DNA of 12,966 bases. Source: Bacteroidales bacterium. Its GTDB lineage: Bacteria; Bacteroidota; Bacteroidia; Bacteroidales; Muribaculaceae. The first letter of the stretch is position 1, and each line of letters opens with the position of its first letter. Positions 4,889 through 12,956 of the stretch are shown here, in pieces. The translations under genes were made by a program, and so were the position numbers. Location: positions 1 through 12,966 of the forward strand of contig JAUNCU010000074.1 of the NCBI GenBank assembly GCA_030526455.1, in the 5' to 3' direction. Below the pieces are notes generated by a model, which did not search any database, was not told where the DNA came from, and worked only from the letters and a program-made list of their open reading frames with translations.

Positions 4889-6328
4889 ATGACAACTCCC
4901 TGGATTGTACTGGCCACCATTGTTGGCTACTTTATCGTCCTTTTCATGGTATCGTGGTTTGCCTCTCGCAAGAGCGATGCCAGCACTGCACTCACCGGTG
5001 GCCGCGAGGCTCCCTGGTATATCGTGGCCATCGCCATGATTGGCGCGCCCATCTCGGGCGTCACCTTTGTGTCGGTTCCCGGCATGGTGGAAGCCAAGAG
5101 TTTTAGTTACATGCAGATGGTGCTCGGCTTCGCCGTGGGCTACTTCATCATTGCCTACGTGCTCGTGCCCATGTTCTTCAAGATGAACCTGGTGTCGATC
5201 TACGGCTACCTTCAGGAGCGCTTCGGCGGCAAAACCCACAAAACGGGTGCATGGTTCTTCTTCGTGAGCAAGATGCTAGGCGCGGCAGTGCGCTTCTTCG
5301 TGGTGTGCGTAACGCTGCAGATTCTCGTGTTCGACCCACTGGGCATCCCCTTCGTGGTGAATGTGATTGCCACCATCGCCCTCATCTTCCTCTACACCCT
5401 GCAAGGCGGCGTGAAGACCGTGATTTGGACCGATACGCTCAAGAGCATCTGCCTGGTGCTGAGCGTGGTGCTCTGCATCTTCTTCGTGGCCTCGGCGCTC
5501 AACTTCGACTTCGCCGGCCTCTGCTCGGCAGTGATTGAGAGCGACAAGTCGCGCATCTTCTTCTTCGACAACCCCAGCGAGGGCTCTTACTTCTGGAAGC
5601 AATTCCTCGCCGGCATCTTCATGGTGATTGCCACCACCGGTCTCGACCAAGACCTCATGCAGCGCACGCTCGCCAGCAAGAATGTGAAGGAATCGAAGAA
5701 GGGCTTGATCGTGAGCGGTATCACCCAAATTTTTGTGGTGGGCCTCTTCCTCGTGCTCGGTACCATCCTCTCGCTCTACGTGGCTGGCAAGGGTATCCAG
5801 TATGAAAAGACCGACGAAATCTTCGGCCTCGTGGCATTCGACGGCGGCATGAACGTGATTGTGGGCATCCTCTTCATCGTGGGTCTCGTGTCGGCAGCCT
5901 ACTCGGCAGCGGGCTCGGCGCTCACCGCGCTCACCACCTCATTCACAGTCGACATCCTCAACAAGAAAGCCGACGACGCCAGCCTCGCCCACACCCGCAA
6001 GATGGTGCACATCGGCATGGCGGTGATGATGGGTATCGTGATCTACGTGTTCTACATCATCAGTAGCCAAGACGCCATCAGCGCCGTTTACTCGCTCGCC
6101 AGTTACACCTACGGCCCCATCCTCGGCCTCTTCGTGTATGGCATGTTTATCAAGGGCGACGTGCGCGACCGCCTCGTGCCTGTAGTGTGCGTGCTCTCGC
6201 CAGCACTGAGTTGGGTGCTGCAATGGGCACTGCTCGAGTATTGCGACTACACCATGAGTTTCGAACTGCTGCTCTTCAACGCCGCATTCACCGTGCTCGG
6301 CCTGCTCATGCTCCGCAAAGGCAAATAA
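4889..6328 (+). CDS. Sodium:solute symporter (SSS family)
   Basis: A 479-residue inner-membrane transporter with about 12-13 hydrophobic segments. The frame is open to ATG 4817, but that start lies at or before the predicted transcription start, so MTTPWIV at 4889 was chosen; it begins directly with the first membrane helix. Family marks: IAMIGAPISGVTFVSVPG (48-65) in the sodium-site helix, GGVKTVIWTDTLK (173-185, the SSF signature region), GLDQDLMQRTLASKN (251-265), and the small-residue helix SAAYSAAGSALTALTTSF (335-352), where the second Na2-site residues lie. Substrate cannot be read from sequence. Nearness to namZ suggests MurNAc or another amino sugar; I recall, without being able to check, that the T. 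forsythia MurNAc transporter is of this class. It has its own promoter with a palindrome over it and a strong terminator, so it is probably transcribed alone. Confidence 0.9.
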   Translation: MTTPWIVLATIVGYFIVLFMVSWFASRKSDASTALTGGREAPWYIVAIAMIGAPISGVTFVSVPGMVEAKSFSYMQMVLGFAVGYFIIAYVLVPMFFKMNLVSIYGYLQERFGGKTHKTGAWFFFVSKMLGAAVRFFVVCVTLQILVFDPLGIPFVVNVIATIALIFLYTLQGGVKTVIWTDTLKSICLVLSVVLCIFFVASALNFDFAGLCSAVIESDKSRIFFFDNPSEGSYFWKQFLAGIFMVIATTGLDQDLMQRTLASKNVKESKKGLIVSGITQIFVVGLFLVLGTILSLYVAGKGIQYEKTDEIFGLVAFDGGMNVIVGILFIVGLVSAAYSAAGSALTALTTSFTVDILNKKADDASLAHTRKMVHIGMAVMMGIVIYVFYIISSQDAISAVYSLASYTYGPILGLFVYGMFIKGDVRDRLVPVVCVLSPALSWVLQWALLEYCDYTMSFELLLFNAAFTVLGLLMLRKGK

Positions 6329-6354
6329 TCTTATTCCACGCATAGCATAAAACG

Positions 6355-6405
6355 ATGGCGACTTGTCGCAGCCTACACATAGAGCCGCAAGTCGCCATTA
6401 TTTTT
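6355..6405 (+). terminator. Rho-independent terminator after the symporter
   Basis: ATGGCGACTTG (6355-6365) pairs perfectly with CAAGTCGCCAT (6388-6398) around a 22-nt loop, followed by TATTTTT (6399-6405). It lies 26 bp after the symporter stop and 20 bp before the WYL gene, so the WYL gene needs its own promoter or read-through. The T-rich end TATTTTTC also matches 7 of 8 positions of the -7 element and might serve it. Confidence 0.75.
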
Positions 6406-6424
6406 CATTCAAAACACTCCCCCT

Positions 6425-7393
6425 ATGGCACGCAATAAAATAGCAATTCTCATCTGGATCGTCGACACCATCGAGAGCCACAATGGCATCACTCTGGGCG
6501 AACTCAACCGCCGGTGGTGCAACTCGTCGTTGAGCGACGGCAACCCCATGCCGCGACGCACCTTCTTCAACTATCGCAACGCCATCGAGGAGATGTTTAA
6601 CATCAACATTCAGTGCAATCGCTCCACCTACGAGTACTACATCGACAACTCGGCCAACGAGGCCGAAAGCCGCATGCACCGATGGCTGCTCGACTCGTTT
6701 TCGATGACGGGCATGCTGAGCGACTCGCGCGACCTCTCGGGCCGCATCATCGTGGAAGACGTGCCCTCGGCGCGCGACCACCTGCCCGTGGTGATTCAAG
6801 CCATGCGCGACGACAAGCGCATCACTTTCGACTACCGCAACTACACCCGCTCGCAACCTTCGGTGGGCGTGGTCATCTGCCCCTATTTCGTGAAAATCTT
6901 CCGCCAACGGTGGTACGTGATCGGGCACAACGTGACCGACGGGAAAATCAAAACCTACGCGCTCGACCGCATGAGCAACCTCGCCATCACCGACGTGTCG
7001 TTCCAAATGCCGCCCACCTTCGACCCCGAGGCGTTTTTCCAGCATAGTTTCGGCATCATCACCAACCAGAGCGAACCCAAAGACATCAAACTCAGGGTAT
7101 CCTACACACAGGCAAAATACTTCCGGGCCCGGCCACTGCACAGTTCGCAGAAAGAGGAAGTACACGACTCCTACTCCATCTTCACCTACCGCATGCTCCT
7201 CACCTACGACCTCTACGAGGAAATCCTCTCCCACGGCAGCGATGTGGAAGTGCAAGCACCACCCGAACTGAAAGCCCACATAGTAAAGACCCTAAAAGAA
7301 GCCCTAGAGCACTACAAGCAAGGGGGAAGAAGAGAAAGGAAAGAAAAAGAAGCAAGAGAGCAGAAAGTGGGCAAAAAGCGTCAAGTGTTCTGA
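6425..7393 (+). CDS. WYL-domain transcriptional regulator
   Basis: A 322-residue DNA-binding protein. Residues about 4-72 form a winged helix-turn-helix (GITLGELNRRW, then RRTFFNYRNAIEEMF as the recognition region). A WYL domain spans about 118-195 (ITFDYRNY at 133-140, QRWYVIGHN at 161-169, TYALDRMSNL at 177-186), and a C-terminal WCX-like part spans about 215-298. WYL domains are thought to sense ligands, often nucleic acids or nucleotides, and occur in both metabolic and defence regulators. The last 24 residues (GRRERKEKEAREQK...) are a highly charged tail encoded by a purine-rich run and are unusual for the family. No defence operon adjoins it. Its position after the symporter makes that gene a possible target. 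It begins at ATG 6425, just after the symporter terminator. Confidence 0.87.
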   Translation: MARNKIAILIWIVDTIESHNGITLGELNRRWCNSSLSDGNPMPRRTFFNYRNAIEEMFNINIQCNRSTYEYYIDNSANEAESRMHRWLLDSFSMTGMLSDSRDLSGRIIVEDVPSARDHLPVVIQAMRDDKRITFDYRNYTRSQPSVGVVICPYFVKIFRQRWYVIGHNVTDGKIKTYALDRMSNLAITDVSFQMPPTFDPEAFFQHSFGIITNQSEPKDIKLRVSYTQAKYFRARPLHSSQKEEVHDSYSIFTYRMLLTYDLYEEILSHGSDVEVQAPPELKAHIVKTLKEALEHYKQGGRRERKEKEAREQKVGKKRQVF

Positions 7394-7408
7394 GGCACTG
7401 CCTCAGAA
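7388..7408 (+). terminator. Short hairpin at the WYL stop codon, possible terminator
   Basis: TTCTGAGGC, loop ACT, GCCTCAGAA: a perfect 9-bp stem that includes the TGA stop. No T run follows directly; the next one is at 7484-7489. It may protect the mRNA end or assist termination. The rest of the 7394-7571 spacer shows nothing else firm. Confidence 0.35.
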
Positions 7409-7571
7409 TGCCACCAGCCTCAAAACCCAAGCCCCACCTCCAGAAAGCAGCCGCCCTTGCGCCAAGGCCCCCAAGCGCCCTTTTTTATTGTTAAATATTA
7501 CTTTATTTTCTTAAATAAACATAATTATTTACCCATGCGCACGATGAATCCGCCACAGCCACTGGGCGGAA

Positions 7572-7603
7572 GTTGCACACTAGAGTATTTTTCACTACCT
7601 TTG
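7572..7603 (+). promoter_or_regulatory. Promoter of the rimP-nusA-infB operon
   Basis: TTG (7573-7575), 20 nt, TACCTTTG (7596-7603) match the Bacteroidota consensus. Transcription is expected near 7609-7611, giving a leader of about 72 nt before rimP. It excludes earlier in-frame ATGs (7535, 7544) as starts. Confidence 0.7.
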
Positions 7604-7681
7604 CATCATAATCCGAAATCCGAATTAGAGGGGGCTGCATGGCTTCTTCTTTTTTTATTATATATCTACACATTTTTCAGA

Positions 7682-8146
7682 ATGATCAATAAGCAAGAAC
7701 TTATCGACGTTATCAATGCCGCGCTCGAGGGCTCGCACATCTTCCTGGTGGAAGTGAAGGTGAGCGCCGACAATGTAGTGGACGTGGCTATCGACAGCAT
7801 GGAGTCGGTGACTATCGACGACTGCATCGACCTCAACAACAAGGTGCTCGACCACTTCGACCGCGATGTGGAAGACTTCGAACTCACCGTGGGCAGTTAC
7901 AGCATCAGCGACCCATTCAAGGTGCTGCAGCAGTATCAGAAAAACCTCGGCGGCGAGGTGGAAGTGCTCACCCGCGACGGCAAGAAACTCAAGGGCATCC
8001 TCAAGGACGCCAACGAAGAGGGCTTCACACTCACCATCACCAAGAAGGTGAAACTCGAAGGCAAGAAGCGCCCCGAAATGGTGGACGAAGACCTCTGCTA
8101 CAAATACGACGAAATTAAATATACAAAAAACATCATACAGTTTTAA
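7682..8146 (+). CDS. rimP: Ribosome maturation factor RimP
   Basis: A 154-residue cytoplasmic protein that aids 30S subunit assembly. The N-terminal half (about 1-80) has the alpha-beta RimP fold, with FLVEVKVSADNVVDVAID and TIDDCIDLNNKV (44-55). The C-terminal part (about 83-154) is an Sm-like barrel, GGEVEVLTRDGKKLKGIL. Length is normal for Bacteroidota. The linker that usually reads V-x-S-x-G (SPG or SAG) between the domains is here VGSYSIS (70-76), lacking the glycine, while the following DPFKVLQQYQKNLG is standard. It is first in the operon and ends 9 bp before nusA, which supports the call. The start was chosen because the promoter lies between it and earlier ATGs. Confidence 0.9.
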   Translation: MINKQELIDVINAALEGSHIFLVEVKVSADNVVDVAIDSMESVTIDDCIDLNNKVLDHFDRDVEDFELTVGSYSISDPFKVLQQYQKNLGGEVEVLTRDGKKLKGILKDANEEGFTLTITKKVKLEGKKRPEMVDEDLCYKYDEIKYTKNIIQF

Positions 8147-8155
8147 CACCCAACT

Positions 8156-9427
8156 ATGGCTAAGAAAGAAATCGAAACTATAAGTTTGACCGACAGTTTC
8201 AAAGAATTCAAAGAGTTGAAGAAAATCGACAAGACCACTATGATTAGTGTGCTTGAAGAATCGTTCCGCAGCGTTTTGGCTAAGATTTTCGGCAGCGACG
8301 AAAATTTCGACGTGATCATGAACCCCGACAACGGTGACTGCGAAATCTACCAAAACTTTGAAGTGGTGCCCGACGGCGAAGTGGAAGACCCCGACCGTCA
8401 GATCGCACTCTCCGACGCTCGCAACGACGAAGAGAACCCCGACCCTGACTGCGAAGTGGGCGAAGAATACACTCGCAAGATTGAATTCGCGAAATTCGGC
8501 CGCCGCGCCATCCTCAACCTGCGCCAAACCCTGGCCAGCAAGATTCTCGACCTCCAGAAGGACGCCATCTACACCCAGTTCAAGGCTCAGGAAGGCGAAT
8601 TGGTGAGCGGCGAGGTGTACCAAGTGTGGAAGCGCGAAGTGCTCCTGCTCGACGACGACAAGAACGAACTGCTCCTGCCTAAGGACCAGCAGATTCCTAC
8701 CGACATCTACCGCAAGGGCGAAACCGTGCGCGCCGTGATCCACAACGTGGACAACAAGAACAACAACCCCAAGATCACCGTTTCGCGCACCAGCGAGAAT
8801 TTCCTCCGTCGCCTCTTCGAACTCGAAGTGCCCGAAATCCACGACGGCCTCATCCAAATCCGCGCCGTGGCTCGCATCCCAGGCGAACGCGCCAAGATTG
8901 CCGTTGAAAGTTACGACGACCGCATCGACCCAGTGGGCGCATGTGTGGGCGTGAAGGGTGCCCGCATCCATGGCATCGTGCGTGAGTTGCGCAACGAAAA
9001 CATCGACGTGATCAACTACACCAGCAATCCACAACTCTTCATCCAGCGCGCACTCAGCCCCGCTAAGATTTCTTCTATCCGCCTCGACGAAGAAACCAAG
9101 CACGCCGAAGTGTTCCTCCGCCCCGATGAAGTGTCGCTCGCTATCGGTAAGGGTGGCTTGAACATCAAGTTGGCTACCATCCTCACCGGCTACACTATCG
9201 ACGTTTACCGCGACATCGACAACGACGGTGAAGACGATATCTACCTCGATGAATTCAAGGACGAAATCGATGAATGGGTAATCGAAGCCCTCAAAAACAT
9301 GGGTTGCGCCACTGCAAGAGCCGTGCTCCACACCTCACGTCAAGACCTCATCGACAAGGCCGACCTTGAAGAGAACACTGTCGACGAAGTGATCGCAGTG
9401 CTCAAGGCCGAATTCGACGAAGAATAA
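8156..9427 (+). CDS. nusA: Transcription termination/antitermination factor NusA
   Basis: A 423-residue factor that binds RNA polymerase and nascent RNA and acts in pausing, termination and antitermination. Domain order: N-terminal polymerase-binding part (about 1-130, containing FGRRAILNLRQTLASKI), S1 domain (about 145-212, GELVSGEVYQVWKREVLLL), KH1 (about 215-285, with GVKG at 265-268), KH2 (about 290-350, with GKGG at 331-334), and a C-terminal helix-hairpin-like part (about 370-423). An acidic stretch at 72-105 in the N-terminal part (EVEDPDRQ, NDEENPDPDCE) fits the Bacteroidota form. It lacks the two acidic repeats of enterobacterial NusA, as usual outside that group. Cotranscribed with rimP (9-bp gap) and probably infB (142-bp gap). 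Confidence 0.96.
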   Translation: MAKKEIETISLTDSFKEFKELKKIDKTTMISVLEESFRSVLAKIFGSDENFDVIMNPDNGDCEIYQNFEVVPDGEVEDPDRQIALSDARNDEENPDPDCEVGEEYTRKIEFAKFGRRAILNLRQTLASKILDLQKDAIYTQFKAQEGELVSGEVYQVWKREVLLLDDDKNELLLPKDQQIPTDIYRKGETVRAVIHNVDNKNNNPKITVSRTSENFLRRLFELEVPEIHDGLIQIRAVARIPGERAKIAVESYDDRIDPVGACVGVKGARIHGIVRELRNENIDVINYTSNPQLFIQRALSPAKISSIRLDEETKHAEVFLRPDEVSLAIGKGGLNIKLATILTGYTIDVYRDIDNDGEDDIYLDEFKDEIDEWVIEALKNMGCATARAVLHTSRQDLIDKADLEENTVDEVIAVLKAEFDEE

Positions 9428-9472
9428 TCGCCGTCGCCTCGAGCGATTGTTCAGCCCCCTCGACTCTTGCAG

Positions 9473-9499
9473 GCCTCATCGCCTGCCATGGCGATAGGC
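9473..9499 (+). other. Hairpin in the nusA-infB spacer
   Basis: GCCT-C-ATCGCC pairs with GGCGAT-AGGC around TGCCAT, giving 10 bp with one bulged C. No T run follows, so it is not an intrinsic terminator. It could influence mRNA processing or read-through into infB. No promoter with both boxes was seen in this spacer. Confidence 0.35.
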
Positions 9500-9569
9500 T
9501 CTCAGTAGGCCCATAGCCAAATACGCGCAAGACAACAACGACACAAAGTGACAAAACTAAAAGAAATAT

Positions 9570-12374
9570 ATGCCCATAAAGATCAGTAAAGCAGTAAAAG
9601 ATTTAAACATCGGTATTCAGACGGCTCGCGAGTTTCTGAAGAAGCACAGAATTGATGTGGACGACAATATCAACGCCCGCATCACCGACGAAGCATACGA
9701 GATGCTCGTCCAGAAGTTCAAACCCGCCATGCAGGACAAGAAGGCCGCAGAACAGTACCTGCTCGACCGCAAGGAGGAAAAGGCCGCGCAAGCAGCCGAA
9801 AAGAAGCGCCGCGAAGCAGAAGAAATCAAAGCCGAAGTGCCTATCCAAAAACCAAAAGTGGTCGGCAAGATCGACCTCGACAAGAAGGGCAACCCTGTAG
9901 CACCCAAGCCTGCCACTACAGCCGAAGAACCTAAGGAGGAAACTCCTAAGGCCGAGGTGAAGGTGGAGGAACAAAAGGCCGAACCCGAAGTGGCTTCCGC
10001 TAAGGTGGAAGAGCCTAAGCCTCAGGCTCCTAAAGCCGAAGAGCAGAAGGAAGAGGAAAAAGCGCCTGAAACTACAGTTGAAAAGGCCGACGAGCAGCCT
10101 CAGGCTGCCGAAGCCTCTAGCACCGAACCCGAACTCATCTCTAACGCGCCTCGCATGGCTGGGCCTAAGGTGATCGGCAAAATCGACCTCACCGCGCTCA
10201 ACCAGTCGACCCGCCCCAAGAAGAAGAGCAAGGAGGAGAAGCGCAATGAGCGCATGAATAAGGAAAAGGCTCGCCAAGCCGGCGCCGAAGGCGAAAAGCG
10301 TAAGCGCAAGCGCATCGGCAAGGAGAAGGTCGACATCGAGAAGAGCGTGCAGCAGCAGGCTCAGGGTGGCGGCAAGAAGGGCGGTGCCCAGCCTAATGCA
10401 CAAAATGCACAAAACGCTGCCGCTGGCAAGCGTGGCAAGAAGGATAAGAACAAGCGCCCATTCAAGGCCGAAGTGAGCGAGGAAGACGTTCAGCGCCAAA
10501 TGAAGGAGACGCTCGCTCGCCTCACCAACAAGCCTCAGAAGAAGGGTGCCAAGTGGCGCCGCGAAAAGCGCGAAGCCATCCGCGAGGAGGAAAACGCACT
10601 CGCAGCAGCCGAAGCAGCCGAATCACAGGTATTGAAACTCACCGAATTCGTGACTGCCAACGACCTCGCCGCCATGATGAATGTGCCTATCAACAAGGTG
10701 ATTGGCACCTGCATGAGCATCGGCGTGATGGTGTCGATCAACCAGCGTCTCGACGCCGAAACCATCAATATCGTGGCCGAAGAATTTGGCTTTACCACCG
10801 AATATGAAAGCGCCGACGTGGCCGAACAAATTCAGGAAGAGGAGGACAAGCCCGAAGATCTCGAAAGCCGTCCACCAGTGGTTACCGTGATGGGTCACGT
10901 CGACCACGGTAAGACTTCGCTGCTCGACCACATCCGCAATGCTAACGTGATTGCCGGTGAAGCGGGTGGTATCACCCAGCACATCGGTGCTTACAACGTG
11001 AAGTTGAAGAACGGCCGTCGCATCACCTTCCTCGACACCCCTGGTCACGAGGCGTTTACCGCTATGCGTGCCCGTGGTGCAAAGGTTACCGACATCGTGA
11101 TTATCATCGTGGCTGCCGACGACGCCGTGATGCCTCAAACTGTGGAAGCGCTCAACCACGCTTCAGCAGCAGGCGTGCCTATCATCTTCGCTATCAACAA
11201 GATTGATAAGCCAGGCGCTAACCCCGATAAGATTAAGGAAGAACTTGCCAACCTCAACTACCTCGTGGAAGACTGGGGCGGTAAGTACCAAAGCCAGGAT
11301 ATCAGTGCCAAGAAGGGCTTGGGCGTGGCCGAATTGCTCGACAAGGTACTCCTCGAAGCCGACATGCTCGAACTCAAGGCTAACCCCAACCGCAAGGCCA
11401 CTGGTTCTATCATCGAGTCGTCGCTCGACAAGGGTCGCGGCTATGTGGCCACCCTGCTCGTGGACAACGGTACGCTCCGCGTGGGCGACATCATCCTCGC
11501 CGGCACCCACTATGGTAAGGTGAAGGCGATGTTCAATGAGCGCAACCAGCGCATCGACCACGCCGGACCATCGTCGCCAGCACTGGTGCTCGGCCTCAAC
11601 GGCGCGCCTACCGCAGGCGATAAGTTCAACGTGATGGACACCGACCAGGAAGCACGACAAATCGCCAACAAGCGCGAACAATTGCAGCGCGAACTCGGTC
11701 TCCGCACCCAGAAGCGCTTCACCCTCGAGGATATCGCTCGCCGCAAGGCTCTGGGCGAGTTCCACGAGTTGAACGTGATCGTGAAGGGCGACGTGGACGG
11801 TTCTATCGAAGCACTCAGCGACTCGCTGCTGAAACTCTCTACGCCTGAAGTTCAGGTGAACGTGGTTCACAAGGCTGTGGGTGCTATCAGCGAAAGCGAC
11901 GTTACCCTCGCTGCCGCTTCTAATGCTTACATCATCGGCTTCCAGGTGCGTCCAAGCGCCGACGCTAAGCGTCTCGCAGCACAGGAAGGCGTCGACATCC
12001 GCATCTACTCTATCATCTACGACTGTATCGAGGAAGTGAAGAGCGCTATGGAAGGCATGCTCGCACCCGATATCAAGGAAGTGGTGATCGGTAGCGTGAT
12101 GGTGAAGGAAGTGTACCGCATCAGCAAGGTGGGTACCATCGCCGGCGCTATGGTAATGGAAGGCAAGATCAAGCGTGGCTGCAAGGTGCGCGTGATTCGC
12201 GACGGCATTGTGCGCTACACCGGTGCACTCGCATCGCTCAAGCGCTTCAAAGACGACGCCAAGGAAGTTACCAACGGTTTCGAATGCGGTCTGAGCATCC
12301 AAGGCTACAACGACATCGCTCCCGACGACATGCTCGAGGCATTCGAAGAAATCGAAGTACAGAAGACGCTCTAA
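9570..12374 (+). CDS. infB: Translation initiation factor IF-2
   Basis: A 934-residue GTPase that brings initiator tRNA to the 30S subunit and promotes subunit joining. A first IF2-N domain lies at 1-50. A long charged, disordered linker (about 55-345, rich in E, K, A, P and Q) follows, then a second IF2-N-like domain (about 354-410). The G domain has GHVDHGKT (442-449, G1), GITQHIGA (467-474, G2), DTPGH (489-493, G3), NKID (543-546, G4) and SAKKG (579-583, G5). The C-terminal barrels and the tRNA-binding end follow to 934. The linker carries GKIDL twice (99-103 and 203-207). ATG 9570 starts with the IF2-N fold. It is the last gene of the rimP operon, with a strong terminator 50 bp after the stop. 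Confidence 0.97.
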   Translation: MPIKISKAVKDLNIGIQTAREFLKKHRIDVDDNINARITDEAYEMLVQKFKPAMQDKKAAEQYLLDRKEEKAAQAAEKKRREAEEIKAEVPIQKPKVVGKIDLDKKGNPVAPKPATTAEEPKEETPKAEVKVEEQKAEPEVASAKVEEPKPQAPKAEEQKEEEKAPETTVEKADEQPQAAEASSTEPELISNAPRMAGPKVIGKIDLTALNQSTRPKKKSKEEKRNERMNKEKARQAGAEGEKRKRKRIGKEKVDIEKSVQQQAQGGGKKGGAQPNAQNAQNAAAGKRGKKDKNKRPFKAEVSEEDVQRQMKETLARLTNKPQKKGAKWRREKREAIREEENALAAAEAAESQVLKLTEFVTANDLAAMMNVPINKVIGTCMSIGVMVSINQRLDAETINIVAEEFGFTTEYESADVAEQIQEEEDKPEDLESRPPVVTVMGHVDHGKTSLLDHIRNANVIAGEAGGITQHIGAYNVKLKNGRRITFLDTPGHEAFTAMRARGAKVTDIVIIIVAADDAVMPQTVEALNHASAAGVPIIFAINKIDKPGANPDKIKEELANLNYLVEDWGGKYQSQDISAKKGLGVAELLDKVLLEADMLELKANPNRKATGSIIESSLDKGRGYVATLLVDNGTLRVGDIILAGTHYGKVKAMFNERNQRIDHAGPSSPALVLGLNGAPTAGDKFNVMDTDQEARQIANKREQLQRELGLRTQKRFTLEDIARRKALGEFHELNVIVKGDVDGSIEALSDSLLKLSTPEVQVNVVHKAVGAISESDVTLAAASNAYIIGFQVRPSADAKRLAAQEGVDIRIYSIIYDCIEEVKSAMEGMLAPDIKEVVIGSVMVKEVYRISKVGTIAGAMVMEGKIKRGCKVRVIRDGIVRYTGALASLKRFKDDAKEVTNGFECGLSIQGYNDIAPDDMLEAFEEIEVQKTL

Positions 12375-12424
12375 GCGCGCGGCTCCACCATAAGCCCACG
12401 CACTGAGAGTGCTCCACACATATC

Positions 12425-12472
12425 AAAAGGCTCAATTCCTCCCACAAAAAAGAGGCAAATTGAGCCTTTTTT
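12425..12472 (+). terminator. Strong intrinsic terminator after infB
   Basis: AAAAGGCTCAATT (12425-12437) pairs perfectly with AATTGAGCCTTTT (12458-12470). The stem continues inside as CCTC/GAGG (12438-12441 and 12452-12455), and TTTTTT (12467-12472) ends the structure. The A-run on the left arm would also allow termination from the other strand. It ends the rimP-nusA-infB unit. Confidence 0.9.
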
Positions 12473-12506
12473 CATTATTCACCACATCCAATTCCTCAAA
12501 AAAAAT

Positions 12507-12956
12507 ATGCGCTATCGATATTATCTCAACATAGGCACCAACCTCGGCAACCGCGAGCAAAACCAGCAAAGCGCCATCACCGCCCTCTCCGAAGGCGCAG
12601 AGCGAGTGGTGGTGAGCGACGTGGTGCGCAGCGAGCCATGGGGCTTTGCGTCGGCCAATGAGTTTCTCAACGTGGGCATCGCCCTCGATTCGCCCCTCGA
12701 GCCCCACGCCATGCTCGAGCACATCCACAAGTTGGAAAAAGAACTAGGCAGCGCCTCCCACCGCGACGCCACCGGCGCCTACATCGACCGCCTCATCGAC
12801 ATCGACATCATGGCCATCGCAAGCGACGACGGCACCGAAATCACCATCTCCACCCCCACCCTCACCGTCCCCCACCCCCACCTCAACACCCGCCCCTTCT
12901 TCCTCACTCCCTACCACCAACTAAAGGAAAGAGAGAAAGAGAGGAAAAAGGAATAA
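12507..12956 (+). CDS. folK: 2-amino-4-hydroxy-6-hydroxymethyldihydropteridine pyrophosphokinase (HPPK)
   Basis: A 149-residue cytosolic enzyme of folate synthesis that transfers pyrophosphate from ATP to 6-hydroxymethyl-7,8-dihydropterin. Marks: LNIGTNLGNRE (7-17), SEPWGF (42-47, pterin-binding loop), FLNVGI (53-58), the signature YIDRLIDIDIM (92-102) with D98 and D100 as the magnesium-binding pair, VPHPHLNTRPFFLTP (121-135). Length is near the usual 150-160. The C-terminal tail KEREKERKKE is an unusual charged end encoded by a purine-only run that continues past the stop. ATG 12507 follows an A-rich leader 34 bp after the infB terminator; no full promoter was found, so it may depend on a weak start or read-through. 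It is not normally linked to infB. Confidence 0.94.
   Translation: MRYRYYLNIGTNLGNREQNQQSAITALSEGAERVVVSDVVRSEPWGFASANEFLNVGIALDSPLEPHAMLEHIHKLEKELGSASHRDATGAYIDRLIDIDIMAIASDDGTEITISTPTLTVPHPHLNTRPFFLTPYHQLKEREKERKKE

Noticed and set aside
6398..7279. 293-residue minus-strand frame opposite the WYL gene
   Set aside because: The plus-strand gene has clear HTH and WYL motifs; this frame shows only shadow composition.
7457..7681. Long N-terminal extension of RimP
   Set aside because: The operon promoter lies inside it and the extension has no similarity to RimP; the normal-length protein starts at 7682.
7658..9331. 557-residue minus-strand open frame opposite rimP and nusA
   Set aside because: It is a shadow of two highly conserved plus-strand genes, caused by their GAC/GAA/CTC codon bias; the product is rich in V, F, H and E with no recognisable domain.
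9552..9559. Minus-strand TAGTTTTG just before infB
   Set aside because: No -33 box and no gene or terminator structure downstream on that strand; would be antisense to nusA.
11163..12419. 418-residue minus-strand open frame opposite infB
   Set aside because: It lies antisense to the IF-2 G domain and C-terminal domains, has the composition of a shadow frame and no promoter.
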